Origin: Lachnospiraceae bacterium UBA3643
Lineage (GTDB): Bacteria; Bacillota; Clostridia; Lachnospirales; Lachnospiraceae
Length of the DNA: 10,978 nucleotides
Reading direction: 5' to 3'
Assembly: GCA_002373855.1 (NCBI GenBank)
Contig: DFKO01000148.1
Location: 1-10,978 of the forward strand
Part shown: one piece after another, positions 1-6,798 of the stretch
Layout of the letters: each line of letters opens with the position of its first letter
How positions within the stretch are numbered: position 1 is the stretch's first letter
The notes under the pieces: generated by a model
What the model was told of the DNA's origin: nothing
Database searches by the model: none
Seen by the model: the letters and a program-made list of their open reading frames with translations, nothing else
Translations under genes and position numbers: made by a program

Positions 1-1521
1 ATCGATAACAAATCTTTCATTTGAGAAAAAAATATATCTTAAATTACTGTTAATAATAGAAATGGCAACCTCGACATTTTTTTGTTTTGCCTCCAACTCA
101 TCAACCTTTTTTTTAGCATCATTATATATCTTTTTCTTTTCAGCAAGCTTTTCTCTCTCATTTTTAAGCTGTGCCTCTGAAGCTAAATAATGCATAAATG
201 GTTCCTGTATATCAAGATGTGCAATTGCATTATTAATCTCAATTAACTTTTCCGTTATCGGTTTTGTCGCTGTAATTTTTTTATTATAATCAAGTCTTTC
301 AGCTTCTAGATTCTCAAGACCTTCTTTTAATTGTAACAACAAATCGGAAACATTTACTATTTCTTGCTCACACGGAGTATATGGATCATCAATTTTGCTC
401 TGTATAATTAAGTTATTCTTTACAATCGCTTCATTTACCTGTTTCACCAAGTTTATACATAACTCATTATTCTTTGTAAGTTTAGAAAATGGCACAAAGT
501 CAAAAACAATTTCAGGCAAAATAAATGCTCTAAGGGATTCTTGATGTTCTTCTACCGCCCTACTGAGAACTTTTTGAATACTCTTGACCAAATCTTGCTT
601 ATATTCTTTGGTAACTATCTGTAAGCATGTAGGACACCTTCCAACCATTTTATCAGAAAAGGTCTTTACCATAAAACCTAATTGCGCAGTATTTCCCGAC
701 TGAGCTAGATCAAGTAAAAGGCATTCTCTATCCGACAATTCAGGTTTTTCAATTTTAGATTTTAATAATTCACCAATACTTTCCTCATCGTATGCTGTAG
801 ATATAGTAGGCACATTCGCCAGAATAGTCGCGTCTCCCTTCTGTGCAATTCGCAGTTCCTTTAATTTTTCGTTGAATTCAATTATCAGTTGATCACGTGT
901 CTTTGTCGTTGCAATAGAAACAAACTGTTTATATGTGTCATCTCTAACACCAGTATTCTGACGATTACCTTTTATCAACTTGTCTCTACCTGACCAACAA
1001 TCATCGCCCTGCAAAACCCAACGAATTTTCTTCATATATTGTTTAGGTGATTTGTCGCTGTCTGCATTTTCATATTCACTTACGACTAATTCTTGGGCAT
1101 CCCACGCATTTTTTGCATTTTTTAGATCAGTGCGAGCATTCTCTAGTTGTTCTTCAATTTCAGCCTGCTCACCTAACATAATAATTGTGTCTAATCCAGA
1201 ATCATGAAATTTAATATTCTTATCTATGTAATCTTCATCAAATACAAAAATATGTGTTTTTTCCTCATCAGTTAACACAACTGGATTACCATCCACATCT
1301 ATGAAATCAGCTTGGTTAATTGTCTCCTGAACTTCTCCCTTAGCCTTTCTAACTGCTTTTGCCAGTGTACTTTTTCCTGAACCGTTACGTCCATATAGCA
1401 AAGAACCTTTTACTTTTTTAGCCTTTTTACCATTATCCTCATATGGATTAAGAAACATGATATCTGTCAATGTTTCAAAACTCGCACCTCGGAATCTTAT
1501 TCCAGTAATATCATTCAACAT
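1..1521 (-). CDS. AAA_13 / RloC-like ATPase, C-terminus missing (left edge)
   Basis: An open frame of 507 codons runs from ATG at 1521 off the left edge without a stop. The start is supported by an AAGGGGG ribosome site 8 bases upstream. Visible in order: a Walker A motif GRNGSGKST (residues 44-52); the segment FVFDEDYIDKNIKF (92-105), which resembles the short motif that follows the Walker A lobe in AAA_13 proteins such as RloC and PrrC; a CPTC pair (C296, C299) like the zinc-hook CxxC of RloC; then charged coiled-coil sequence from about residue 415 to 490, ending in INSNLRYIFF, where the chain would return to the ATPase head. The signature motif, Walker B and any C-terminal effector lie outside the window. 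RloC proteins are phage-defence wobble-tRNA-cleaving nucleases with a Rad50-like architecture. The family call (AAA_13, COG4694-like) is fairly secure, but the nuclease function cannot be judged without the C-terminus. Confidence 0.75.
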   Translation of the reverse strand, partial: MLNDITGIRFRGASFETLTDIMFLNPYEDNGKKAKKVKGSLLYGRNGSGKSTLAKAVRKAKGEVQETINQADFIDVDGNPVVLTDEEKTHIFVFDEDYIDKNIKFHDSGLDTIIMLGEQAEIEEQLENARTDLKNAKNAWDAQELVVSEYENADSDKSPKQYMKKIRWVLQGDDCWSGRDKLIKGNRQNTGVRDDTYKQFVSIATTKTRDQLIIEFNEKLKELRIAQKGDATILANVPTISTAYDEESIGELLKSKIEKPELSDRECLLLDLAQSGNTAQLGFMVKTFSDKMVGRCPTCLQIVTKEYKQDLVKSIQKVLSRAVEEHQESLRAFILPEIVFDFVPFSKLTKNNELCINLVKQVNEAIVKNNLIIQSKIDDPYTPCEQEIVNVSDLLLQLKEGLENLEAERLDYNKKITATKPITEKLIEINNAIAHLDIQEPFMHYLASEAQLKNEREKLAEKKKIYNDAKKKVDELEAKQKNVEVAISIINSNLRYIFFSNERFVID

Positions 1522-1617
1522 AGTAAATTCCCCCTTTGTATGTTGTCATCTTATTAATTTATATCTTCCAACTTAATCTATAATTGTCATTACATCTAAT
1601 AAATAGAAATTATCGAT

Positions 1618-2298
1618 TTACAGTAATCCCGATATTAAACTAATCGCAAAATACAGATAATCTTTAAACACAAATCGTAATATATCACTCTTCACATCGA
1701 TGAATTTAGATGAGCCTGACATAAAAGAAGGGTCATATTTGATATATGCATATGAATCTCCTTCATATAATATCCATGTTTCCTCACCTGAAGGGATTTC
1801 TGCATAAAAAATATAGTACGAATCATCGGTCCATGCAGGTACTTCTTTTCCGCCTATCTTGATATATACAGCCCTAAATGTACTCGGTATGGCTTCCGGT
1901 TCTTCATTATTTTCCAAAGGGATGAACATTTCTGATTCCTCTTCTTCCGCATCAGCATTACCTGTATTTGAAGAAAAAATATCTGTGACAGTAACCTCAA
2001 CTGAAATGTAATCATTAAAATCCGGGTCATTACTTATTTTTACGATTGTCTCTCCTTCCGAAACACCGGTTATGATAACCTTATTATTTTCAACAGATGC
2101 CCATGCCACATACTCATTTTCCGATTCAACAAAAATTGTATTGTCGCTATCAACCTCAATCTCAATTTCACTTCCGGCTTCTATCTCAGCATCTATTTTT
2201 GTAATGTCTATTTCTGTCTCGTCATTCATCCGGAATCCGACTAAACAAAAATACGATGCAAGCAATAAACTAAATAAAAATGTCTTCTTTATTATCAT
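1618..2298 (-). CDS. small exported protein with bacterial Ig-like segment
   Basis: This is a 226-residue protein whose ATG is preceded by a perfect AGGAGG nine bases upstream. The N-terminus (two Lys then a hydrophobic run, about residues 4-21) looks like a signal peptide or uncleaved anchor. A Cys lies at residue 18 in ASYFCLV, but the residues before it do not fit a lipobox, so I do not call a lipoprotein. Residues about 45-105 resemble a Big_2-type Ig-like domain, seen in WASVENNKVIITGVSEGET followed by alternating Val/Ile. An acidic linker follows (117-135, EEEESE), then an aromatic-rich C-terminal domain (about 140-226) that I do not recognise. It ends 96 bases before the RloC-like gene on the same strand, with no clear terminator between them, so the two could be cotranscribed. 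The function is unknown; it is probably surface-exposed. Confidence 0.7.
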   Translation of the reverse strand: MIIKKTFLFSLLLASYFCLVGFRMNDETEIDITKIDAEIEAGSEIEIEVDSDNTIFVESENEYVAWASVENNKVIITGVSEGETIVKISNDPDFNDYISVEVTVTDIFSSNTGNADAEEEESEMFIPLENNEEPEAIPSTFRAVYIKIGGKEVPAWTDDSYYIFYAEIPSGEETWILYEGDSYAYIKYDPSFMSGSSKFIDVKSDILRFVFKDYLYFAISLISGLL

Positions 2299-2690
2299 TC
2301 TTTCTTTCCTCCTAAATTTGTTACTTTACACATTTTAATAACAAAATCTTCTTACGGTCATAATCCATTAGAGAATACCACTTAAAAACCCCTTCAAATT
2401 ATAAGTGTGCAAATTTTGTATTTTCCGTGCACAATTTATCTTACATCATTCCGACTCTTCTGAATTATGCATTGCAGAATTCGACCTGATATTGCAGAAA
2501 ACGTCCTTTTTTAAAATGAATAACTACTATATCTTGTACCCCGTTGCCTTCCCAGTAGTAATTATTGTACTTTTCCCCCTAAATGCACAACGAATTTCTT
2601 GTAATATTCAGGGCCTCTTTTTTCATATCTTATTTACAGTTATTCAGAGACTATTAATATTTTTATAATATTTTCGTTAGTATATTTATT
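2299..2690. other. gene-free AT-rich stretch
   Basis: There is no convincing gene here. An 87-codon plus-strand frame (2405-2668) has no ribosome site and a low-complexity, Phe/Ile/Leu-rich translation without recognisable motifs, and minus-strand frames are short. The only structures seen are the leader of the 2298 gene, the candidate -10 at 2398-2403, and a 9-base direct repeat ATTGCAGAA near 2472 and 2493. No tRNA, known riboswitch or terminator was recognised. Confidence 0.5.
2398..2403 (-). promoter_or_regulatory. possible -10 box for the exported-protein gene
   Basis: On the minus strand the sequence reads TATAAT, a perfect -10 hexamer, about 100 bases upstream of the start at 2298. 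No matching -35 box stands 16-18 bases upstream. An imperfect inverted repeat, TGTGCA (2406-2411) and TGCACA (2428-2433), covers the -35 position and could bind an activator or repressor. This is weak evidence in AT-rich DNA. Confidence 0.25.
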
Positions 2691-2696
2691 TTTTGT

Positions 2697-2725
2697 TTGA
2701 CGTAGACCCTGTCAAATATTAAAAT
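2697..2725 (+). promoter_or_regulatory. sigma-A promoter of the ATPase-nuclease gene
   Basis: TTGACG (2697-2702), a 17-base spacer and TAAAAT (2720-2725) form a near-consensus vegetative promoter facing the gene at 2829. Transcription would begin about 2732, which is the first base of the first 17-nt repeat, giving a leader of about 97 nt that contains all three repeats. The -35 box also lies in a perfect dyad, TTTGAC (2696-2701), nine bases, GTCAAA (2711-2716), a plausible operator. Confidence 0.6.
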
Positions 2726-2731
2726 AATATC

Positions 2732-2810
2732 AAAGTTGGCAATTTATAGCGTTATTTTTATCTATAAATTGCCAACTTTAAGGCAAAAATAGCAAAGTTG
2801 GCAATTTATA
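2732..2810. repeat. three perfect 17-nt repeats, alternating orientation, 31-bp phase
   Basis: The 17-mer AAAGTTGGCAATTTATA occurs at 2732-2748 (direct), 2763-2779 (inverted) and 2794-2810 (direct), with no mismatch. Both spacers are 14 bases and the centres (2740, 2771, 2802) are exactly 31 bp apart, close to three helical turns. Copy 2 can pair with copy 1 (18-bp stem counting the flanking G2749-C2762 pair, 12-nt loop) or with copy 3 (17-bp stem, 14-nt loop), but not both at once. The array sits between the promoter and the start codon, and copy 3 ends about 10 bases before the AAGG ribosome site. It could be an operator array on one DNA face, a switching RNA leader, or an element end. The geometry is seen directly; the function is inferred. 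Confidence 0.9.
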
Positions 2811-2828
2811 CGCAAATTTAAGGTAAAT

Positions 2829-4238
2829 ATGAATATAATAGGAAGAAAAAAAGAACTTGATATACTTAATCGTCTTTTGGAATCTAAAAGACCGGAATTT
2901 TTGGCAGTTTATGGCAGACGACGTACAGGAAAAACATATCTGATAAAAGAATATTTTAATGGTCAGTTTTCTTTTTATACAACAGGTATTCCCAATGTTA
3001 AGACAAAAGAACAGCTTCAAGTATTTAAAGATGCCCTTATAAAGCATGGTCATACTGATAATACTATTCCTAAAAACTGGTATGAAGCTTTTTCAAGACT
3101 CAGGGAAATTATAGAAAGTGATTCTGTCAGACGCGATCCTGTAACACGTAAGAAGGTAGTATTCCTTGATGAACTTCCCTGGATGGATACTGCACGTTCT
3201 GACTTTAAAAGTGCCCTCGACTATTTCTGGAACAGTTTTGGGTCTTCTCAAAAAGATCTGCTCCTTATTGTATGTGGCTCTGCAACATCATGGATAATTA
3301 ATAATATTATCAGCGACCACGGCGGATTCTATAACAGAATAACAAAGCAGATTCATTTACATCCATTCACCCTTGATGAATGCGAAGAGTTATTAAAACT
3401 TAACAACATAGAGCTTAGCAGACGTAAAGTTGCCATGTGCTACATGATCTTTGGAGGAATTCCGTACTATCTTAATCTGTTAGATAACAGATTAAGCCTT
3501 GATCAGAATGTAAATGAATTAATTTTTAATCCTGACGGTGAACTTCATTATGAGTATGACAGGCTGTTCAAGTCTTTGTTTTCAAAAGCAACTCTTCATA
3601 TGAAAATTATTGAGATCCTCAGTACAAAAAAAATAGGGCTTACAAGAAACGATCTGATAAAGAGCCTTGATTCCAAAAGTGGCAATGGAATTTCCACTGC
3701 CCTCCTTGAACTTGAACAGTGTGGTTTCATCAGGAAATATGAAAACTTCACTACCTCCAAACAGAATTTTATTTATCAGATAATTGACCCGTTTACTCTA
3801 TTTAGTATTCATTATCTCAGAAAAACCAAAGTAAACAGCTGGATCAATATAATAAATACGCCTTCATACAACTCATGGTCCGGTAATGCATTTGAGATAC
3901 TCTGCTTGAACCATATAGCGATTATAAAAGAGAAGCTTGGTATATCCGGTGTGGAATCTAACGATTATGCCTGGAGAAGCAAAGACGCCAACCCAGGGGC
4001 ACAGATAGACCTTGTCATTGACCGCCGTGATGATGTTATAAACCTTTGTGAAATGAAATTCTCCGAAGACGAATTCACTATAGATAAGAAATATCACAAA
4101 GAGCTGCTTAACAAATCAGCTGCATTCAAAGATGAAACCCTCACAAAAAAGGCTATACATATCACAATGATAACTGTTAACGGCGTAAAGAAAAACGAAT
4201 ACAGCGATATAATAATCAACCAGATCTGCTTTATATAA
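2829..4238 (+). CDS. archaeal-type AAA+ ATPase fused to DUF234-like PD-(D/E)XK domain
   Basis: This 469-residue protein belongs to the COG1672-like family of predicted ATPases. It starts at an ATG preceded by a weak AAGG (2820-2823). Visible: the N-terminal IGRKKEL box (4-10); Walker A GRRRTGKT (29-36); Walker B VVFLDELPW (110-118); a sensor-1-like CGSATSW (149-155); FGGIPYYL (208-215); a probable winged helix about 245-310; then a C-terminal domain with WSGNAFE (350-356) and GAQIDLVID (390-398), followed by CEMK (407-410). D394 with E408 and K410 fits a PD-(D/E)XK nuclease core, as known for DUF234 domains. All catalytic motifs appear intact. Such genes are often multicopy in archaea and gut bacteria, with unclear function (mobile-element, defence or toxin-like roles are suggested). 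It is the only plus-strand gene here, and it overlaps the last 123 bases of a minus-strand gene. Confidence 0.9.
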   Translation: MNIIGRKKELDILNRLLESKRPEFLAVYGRRRTGKTYLIKEYFNGQFSFYTTGIPNVKTKEQLQVFKDALIKHGHTDNTIPKNWYEAFSRLREIIESDSVRRDPVTRKKVVFLDELPWMDTARSDFKSALDYFWNSFGSSQKDLLLIVCGSATSWIINNIISDHGGFYNRITKQIHLHPFTLDECEELLKLNNIELSRRKVAMCYMIFGGIPYYLNLLDNRLSLDQNVNELIFNPDGELHYEYDRLFKSLFSKATLHMKIIEILSTKKIGLTRNDLIKSLDSKSGNGISTALLELEQCGFIRKYENFTTSKQNFIYQIIDPFTLFSIHYLRKTKVNSWINIINTPSYNSWSGNAFEILCLNHIAIIKEKLGISGVESNDYAWRSKDANPGAQIDLVIDRRDDVINLCEMKFSEDEFTIDKKYHKELLNKSAAFKDETLTKKAIHITMITVNGVKKNEYSDIIINQICFI

Positions 4239-4427
4239 CAACCGGTATCCTGTTATTACTATTCCGATTATTATTATCCAATAAAATAATCTAGCCGGAG
4301 CTGCTCTGTATTCTATATTGAATTTTGACAATAATATTTTTGACATTTCATACAATAAAACTATCAGGAAAAATATTACTGTTTTGTTTTTTAATAATTT
4401 CTTATCAAATTTTTTATCGAATTTCAT
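4116..4427 (-). CDS. small membrane protein, possibly truncated at its C-terminus
   Basis: The start chosen is ATG at 4427. It overlaps the TGA stop of the upstream DUF4173 gene as ATGA, and AGGAG lies 5 bases upstream inside that gene, a classic translationally coupled pair. This start gives 103 residues, beginning MKFDKKFDKK. Two hydrophobic helices are clear (about residues 15-31 and 45-60: VIFFLIVLLYEM and FYWIIIIGIVIT). From about residue 64 onward the frame is antisense to the ATPase-nuclease gene and ends in an unremarkable Cys-rich tail. The upstream part therefore looks genuine, while the last 40 residues may be accidental read-through into DNA that replaced the true 3' end. I do not recognise the family. 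It would act with the DUF2975 and DUF4173 membrane proteins of the same operon. Confidence 0.55.
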   Translation of the reverse strand: MKFDKKFDKKLLKNKTVIFFLIVLLYEMSKILLSKFNIEYRAAPARLFYWIIIIGIVITGYRLLYKADLVDYYIAVFVFLYAVNSYHCDMYSLFCEGFIFECS

Positions 4428-5887
4428 TCCATCTCCTGTGCTCTCCATACAGAAAAGTTAAATGTTCTGAATGTCAGTGGAGTTTTCTTGTCGATCCCAA
4501 AGTCATCATGAACATTTGAATAATCATATTTTTTAAGATACTTTTCAAGTATTTCATTATCGTCTGCATATTTTTCTATGGCGGGGACTGCGTCAAGGGA
4601 CAGCTCTAATATGTACTCGGTATCATCATGATAAATGATATTGTATTTCGCTATCTGATAATCCGGATTAATCATCACAAATACTATCCACAGGCTTATT
4701 ACAGATACCGTGCAGAACCTGACAAAGTTCATCTCCGGTCTGTACAGGTACATGATCACGCCTGCCATGATCACAGCCATTACAAATAATGCCCATAATA
4801 CGAATGCTCTTAAGTATGTAAGCTTGTATCCTGCTATATAGAGATACATCCTGTAAGCACTTGAGGCGATCATTATATAAGTACATCCGCTTATCAGGCA
4901 GAGTACTATTTTGAGAACTTTACTGTCCCTTGAGTGCTTGCGGCATACAAGGACAAGCACGATATTTATAAGGCATACAAATACAAGCTGGAAAAATCCT
5001 TCATGGGCATATCGTGTATATGTATAATTGCCGGGAAGATTTCCTTTTCTTAAAAAGAGATATATTATCTGGATCATGCAGTATGTCATGTAAATAGCGA
5101 GGAGCACTATATTTACCGTGATGGCTATAATGGGACTCTGGACTCTCTTATCCATAACCGGTTTTTGGAGAAAAGGTATCCTGATGGAAAGCCTGTAAAC
5201 CATGGCATATGATAAAAAGAATACAGCGACGATCATGATCAGCACTCCGATGACATCCCAGTCCCATGAAAAGGAAAAAAGTTTATCCATGAAGTCTGAA
5301 AACATGACATCAGATGAGATAAGGAGCGGCAGGATGATACATACGAGGGGAACAGATATTAACAGTCCCATAAAAACATAATAAACCGTCGGCTTTTCTC
5401 CATCTCCTGATATCTCACTGTCACCGGCTTTAGCAAATTCCTTTGACTGCTTCATATCTGAGATATCAAAAAATGGGAATCTCAAAAATCCGGGCAGAGT
5501 GTTTATATTTTTTACAAGAGCCTTAAGGTATCTGCCCAAATCCCAGGTTGTGTCATCGTAGATATTATGCATAAAAAGCATAAAAAAGAGTAAAAAAATA
5601 AAAGACTTGTCAAAAATGATCATAAAAACATTGGCAGTACAGCAGACATCGACGGCCATAAGTCCTATTGAGACAAAATAAAATTTCGAAAACGGTTTTA
5701 ACACCTTACCCATTAATTTAAGGTAATATAAATATACCGCCGCTGTACCTGCTATAAACAGTGGGAAAGTAATCCCTTCTCCGTTTTTATAAAGGCAGAA
5801 GGTATAAAATATCGCATATATACTGCATATCAGGAACAGTCTCTTATATTCTATTTTTTCTGCTACTATGTTACGGGCTTCCATCAT
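4424..5887 (-). CDS. DUF4173 (DUF4153-like) multi-pass membrane protein
   Basis: This is a roughly 487-residue integral membrane protein. The reading frame opens at a GTG at 5896, but AGAGGTGG stands 5 bases before ATG 5887 (8 before ATG 5884), so 5887 is the better start. About ten to twelve hydrophobic helices are separated by a polar loop near residues 145-167. The strings YTYTRYAHEGFFQL (about 288-301) and SSAYRMYLYIAGYKLTYLRA (about 342-361) match the conserved core of DUF4173 proteins, and the Asp/Glu-rich C-terminal tail after the last helix is also usual for them. The biochemical role is unknown; the family often sits beside small DNA-binding regulators in Firmicutes. It lies 42 bases downstream of the XRE regulator and is coupled by an ATGA overlap to the small membrane protein that follows. 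Confidence 0.85.
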   Translation of the reverse strand: MMEARNIVAEKIEYKRLFLICSIYAIFYTFCLYKNGEGITFPLFIAGTAAVYLYYLKLMGKVLKPFSKFYFVSIGLMAVDVCCTANVFMIIFDKSFIFLLFFMLFMHNIYDDTTWDLGRYLKALVKNINTLPGFLRFPFFDISDMKQSKEFAKAGDSEISGDGEKPTVYYVFMGLLISVPLVCIILPLLISSDVMFSDFMDKLFSFSWDWDVIGVLIMIVAVFFLSYAMVYRLSIRIPFLQKPVMDKRVQSPIIAITVNIVLLAIYMTYCMIQIIYLFLRKGNLPGNYTYTRYAHEGFFQLVFVCLINIVLVLVCRKHSRDSKVLKIVLCLISGCTYIMIASSAYRMYLYIAGYKLTYLRAFVLWALFVMAVIMAGVIMYLYRPEMNFVRFCTVSVISLWIVFVMINPDYQIAKYNIIYHDDTEYILELSLDAVPAIEKYADDNEILEKYLKKYDYSNVHDDFGIDKKTPLTFRTFNFSVWRAQEME

Positions 5888-5929
5888 TTTTACCACCTCT
5901 GTGAATTTATCTTCATAAACCGTTCTTTG

Positions 5930-6160
5930 TTATGTGTCATCTTCCGGCTGATATTCAAGGATATCTCCCGGCTGACAGTCCAGTGCATTGCATATGGCGA
6001 TCAGCGTTGATATCTTTATGGCTTTTGCCTTGCCTGTTTTAAGTACCGACATGTTGGCAATCGTTATACCAACCTTTTCCGAGAGCTGGGTCAGGCTCAT
6101 CTTGCGCTTTGCCAGCATTACATCTATGTTGAATATGATTTTTCCTTTAATCTCTTCCAT
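5930..6160 (-). CDS. small Cro/CI-family (YozG-like) transcriptional regulator
   Basis: A 76-residue protein made almost entirely of one XRE helix-turn-helix domain (about residues 12-67): KRKMSLTQLSEKVGI is followed by recognition-helix residues TIANMSVLKTGKAKAIK, then the closing ICNALDCQPGDILEY typical of YozG-like proteins. AAGGAG lies 9 bases before the ATG. It starts 17 bases after the DUF2975 stop codon and clearly belongs to that operon. Proteins of this type bind DNA as dimers, and DUF2975-YozG pairs recur widely in Firmicutes, so autoregulation of this membrane operon is likely. The dyad around the promoter at 6712-6742 is its most plausible target, though this is inference. Confidence 0.92.
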   Translation of the reverse strand: MEEIKGKIIFNIDVMLAKRKMSLTQLSEKVGITIANMSVLKTGKAKAIKISTLIAICNALDCQPGDILEYQPEDDT

Positions 6161-6177
6161 TTCACCGGTCTCCTTTA

Positions 6178-6651
6178 CTAAATTGTCAGATCATTTTCTT
6201 CCTGTAATGTTGCGGCTTTCTCAAAGAATCCGGCCAGGGCGCTCATGCATATTCCAAATGCCACACCGATCACACAGATAAATGTGGATGCGAGAGCTAT
6301 GGAAGGATGATTTATGTTTAAGAAAAGATAAACCGCATTACCGGCAAGGAAAAATACGGCGTCCATGTATGCGAGCTTTGATACTGCCGAAAATCTCTTT
6401 GCATTTTCGATCCTAAAGAGCTCATCCCTGTCAATGCTCTTAACAACACGCCATATATAAACAAGGGCAATATAACATGGTATTGCCGTGATCCATAAAA
6501 GGATAAGCCAGGGGTAATATGCTCCGCTATATTCGGGTGAAAGTCTGGCGATATATCTTCCGACAAAAGGAAGCGCCCAGAAATAGATTGCCGCACCGAG
6601 AATAGCTGCGACAAAAATTGTGATTTTAAGTGATATTGAGATTTTTTTCAT
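6178..6651 (-). CDS. DUF2975 four-helix membrane protein
   Basis: This 157-residue membrane protein has four predicted helices (about residues 8-27, 46-69, 92-112 and 118-143). It shows the family-typical layout: a short Lys-rich N-terminus, a charged loop KSIDRDELFRIENAKRF (71-87) between helices 2 and 3, and an acidic tail. The frame is open to an ATG at 6702, but the inner ATG at 6651 has GGAGG six bases upstream, and the 17 extra residues would be hydrophilic and unlike the family, so 6651 is chosen. It is the first gene of the operon with the XRE regulator and the DUF4173 protein. Its role is not established; membrane partners of small regulators can act as sensors or sequester the regulator, but nothing here proves that. 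Confidence 0.88.
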   Translation of the reverse strand: MKKISISLKITIFVAAILGAAIYFWALPFVGRYIARLSPEYSGAYYPWLILLWITAIPCYIALVYIWRVVKSIDRDELFRIENAKRFSAVSKLAYMDAVFFLAGNAVYLFLNINHPSIALASTFICVIGVAFGICMSALAGFFEKAATLQEENDLTI

Positions 6652-6711
6652 GTTTTCCCTCCAAACTGATAAACGATTTGTCTTAAATACAAATAAATGC
6701 ATCTGTCGTTC

Positions 6712-6742
6712 ACAATTTGGAGTATAACATGGTAAAAATTGT
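6712..6742. promoter_or_regulatory. dyad operator candidate flanking the -10 box
   Basis: ACAATTT (6712-6718) and AAATTGT (6736-6742) form a perfect 7-bp inverted repeat with a 17-base gap that contains the whole -10 box and overlaps the start point. A second, smaller dyad, ATTTGT (6676-6681) and ACAAAT (6689-6694), lies in the leader. The position suits repression by the XRE protein encoded in the operon. AT-rich chance matches are possible. Confidence 0.45.
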
Positions 6743-6749
6743 AAGTCAA
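6721..6749 (-). promoter_or_regulatory. sigma-A promoter of the DUF2975-XRE-DUF4173 operon
   Basis: On the minus strand TTGACT (6749-6744), a 17-base spacer and TATACT (6726-6721) form a strong vegetative promoter with a TG one base before the -10 (extended -10). Transcription would start near 6714, leaving a leader of about 63 nt before the ATG at 6651. Confidence 0.8.
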
Positions 6750-6798
6750 TAACTTTTTATCGTATTACGGTAAATTATCATTGAGTTACGATTATGTA

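Noticed and set aside
2011..2035. Lipoprotein call for the exported Ig-like protein
   Set aside because: The only N-terminal Cys (residue 18) follows Ser-Tyr-Phe, which does not fit a lipobox; the signal region itself is encoded at about 2236-2289.
2405..2668. 87-codon plus-strand ORF
   Set aside because: It has no ribosome site and a low-complexity translation from AT-rich DNA without recognisable motifs.
2732..2810. CRISPR array
   Set aside because: The repeats are only 17 nt, alternate in orientation, have 14-nt AT-rich spacers, and no cas gene is near.
4428..4448. Upstream ATG at 4448 as the start of the small membrane protein
   Set aside because: It lies deeper inside the DUF4173 gene; the ATG at 4427 has AGGAG and the ATGA stop-start overlap.
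6652..6702. ATG at 6702 as the DUF2975 start
   Set aside because: It is only about 12 bases after the predicted transcription start, has no ribosome site, and adds a non-homologous hydrophilic stretch; GGAGG favours 6651.
6750..6798. Intrinsic terminator after the uncharacterised membrane protein gene
   Set aside because: Only a 6-bp ATCGTA/TACGAT pairing with a 22-base loop is seen, too weak to call.
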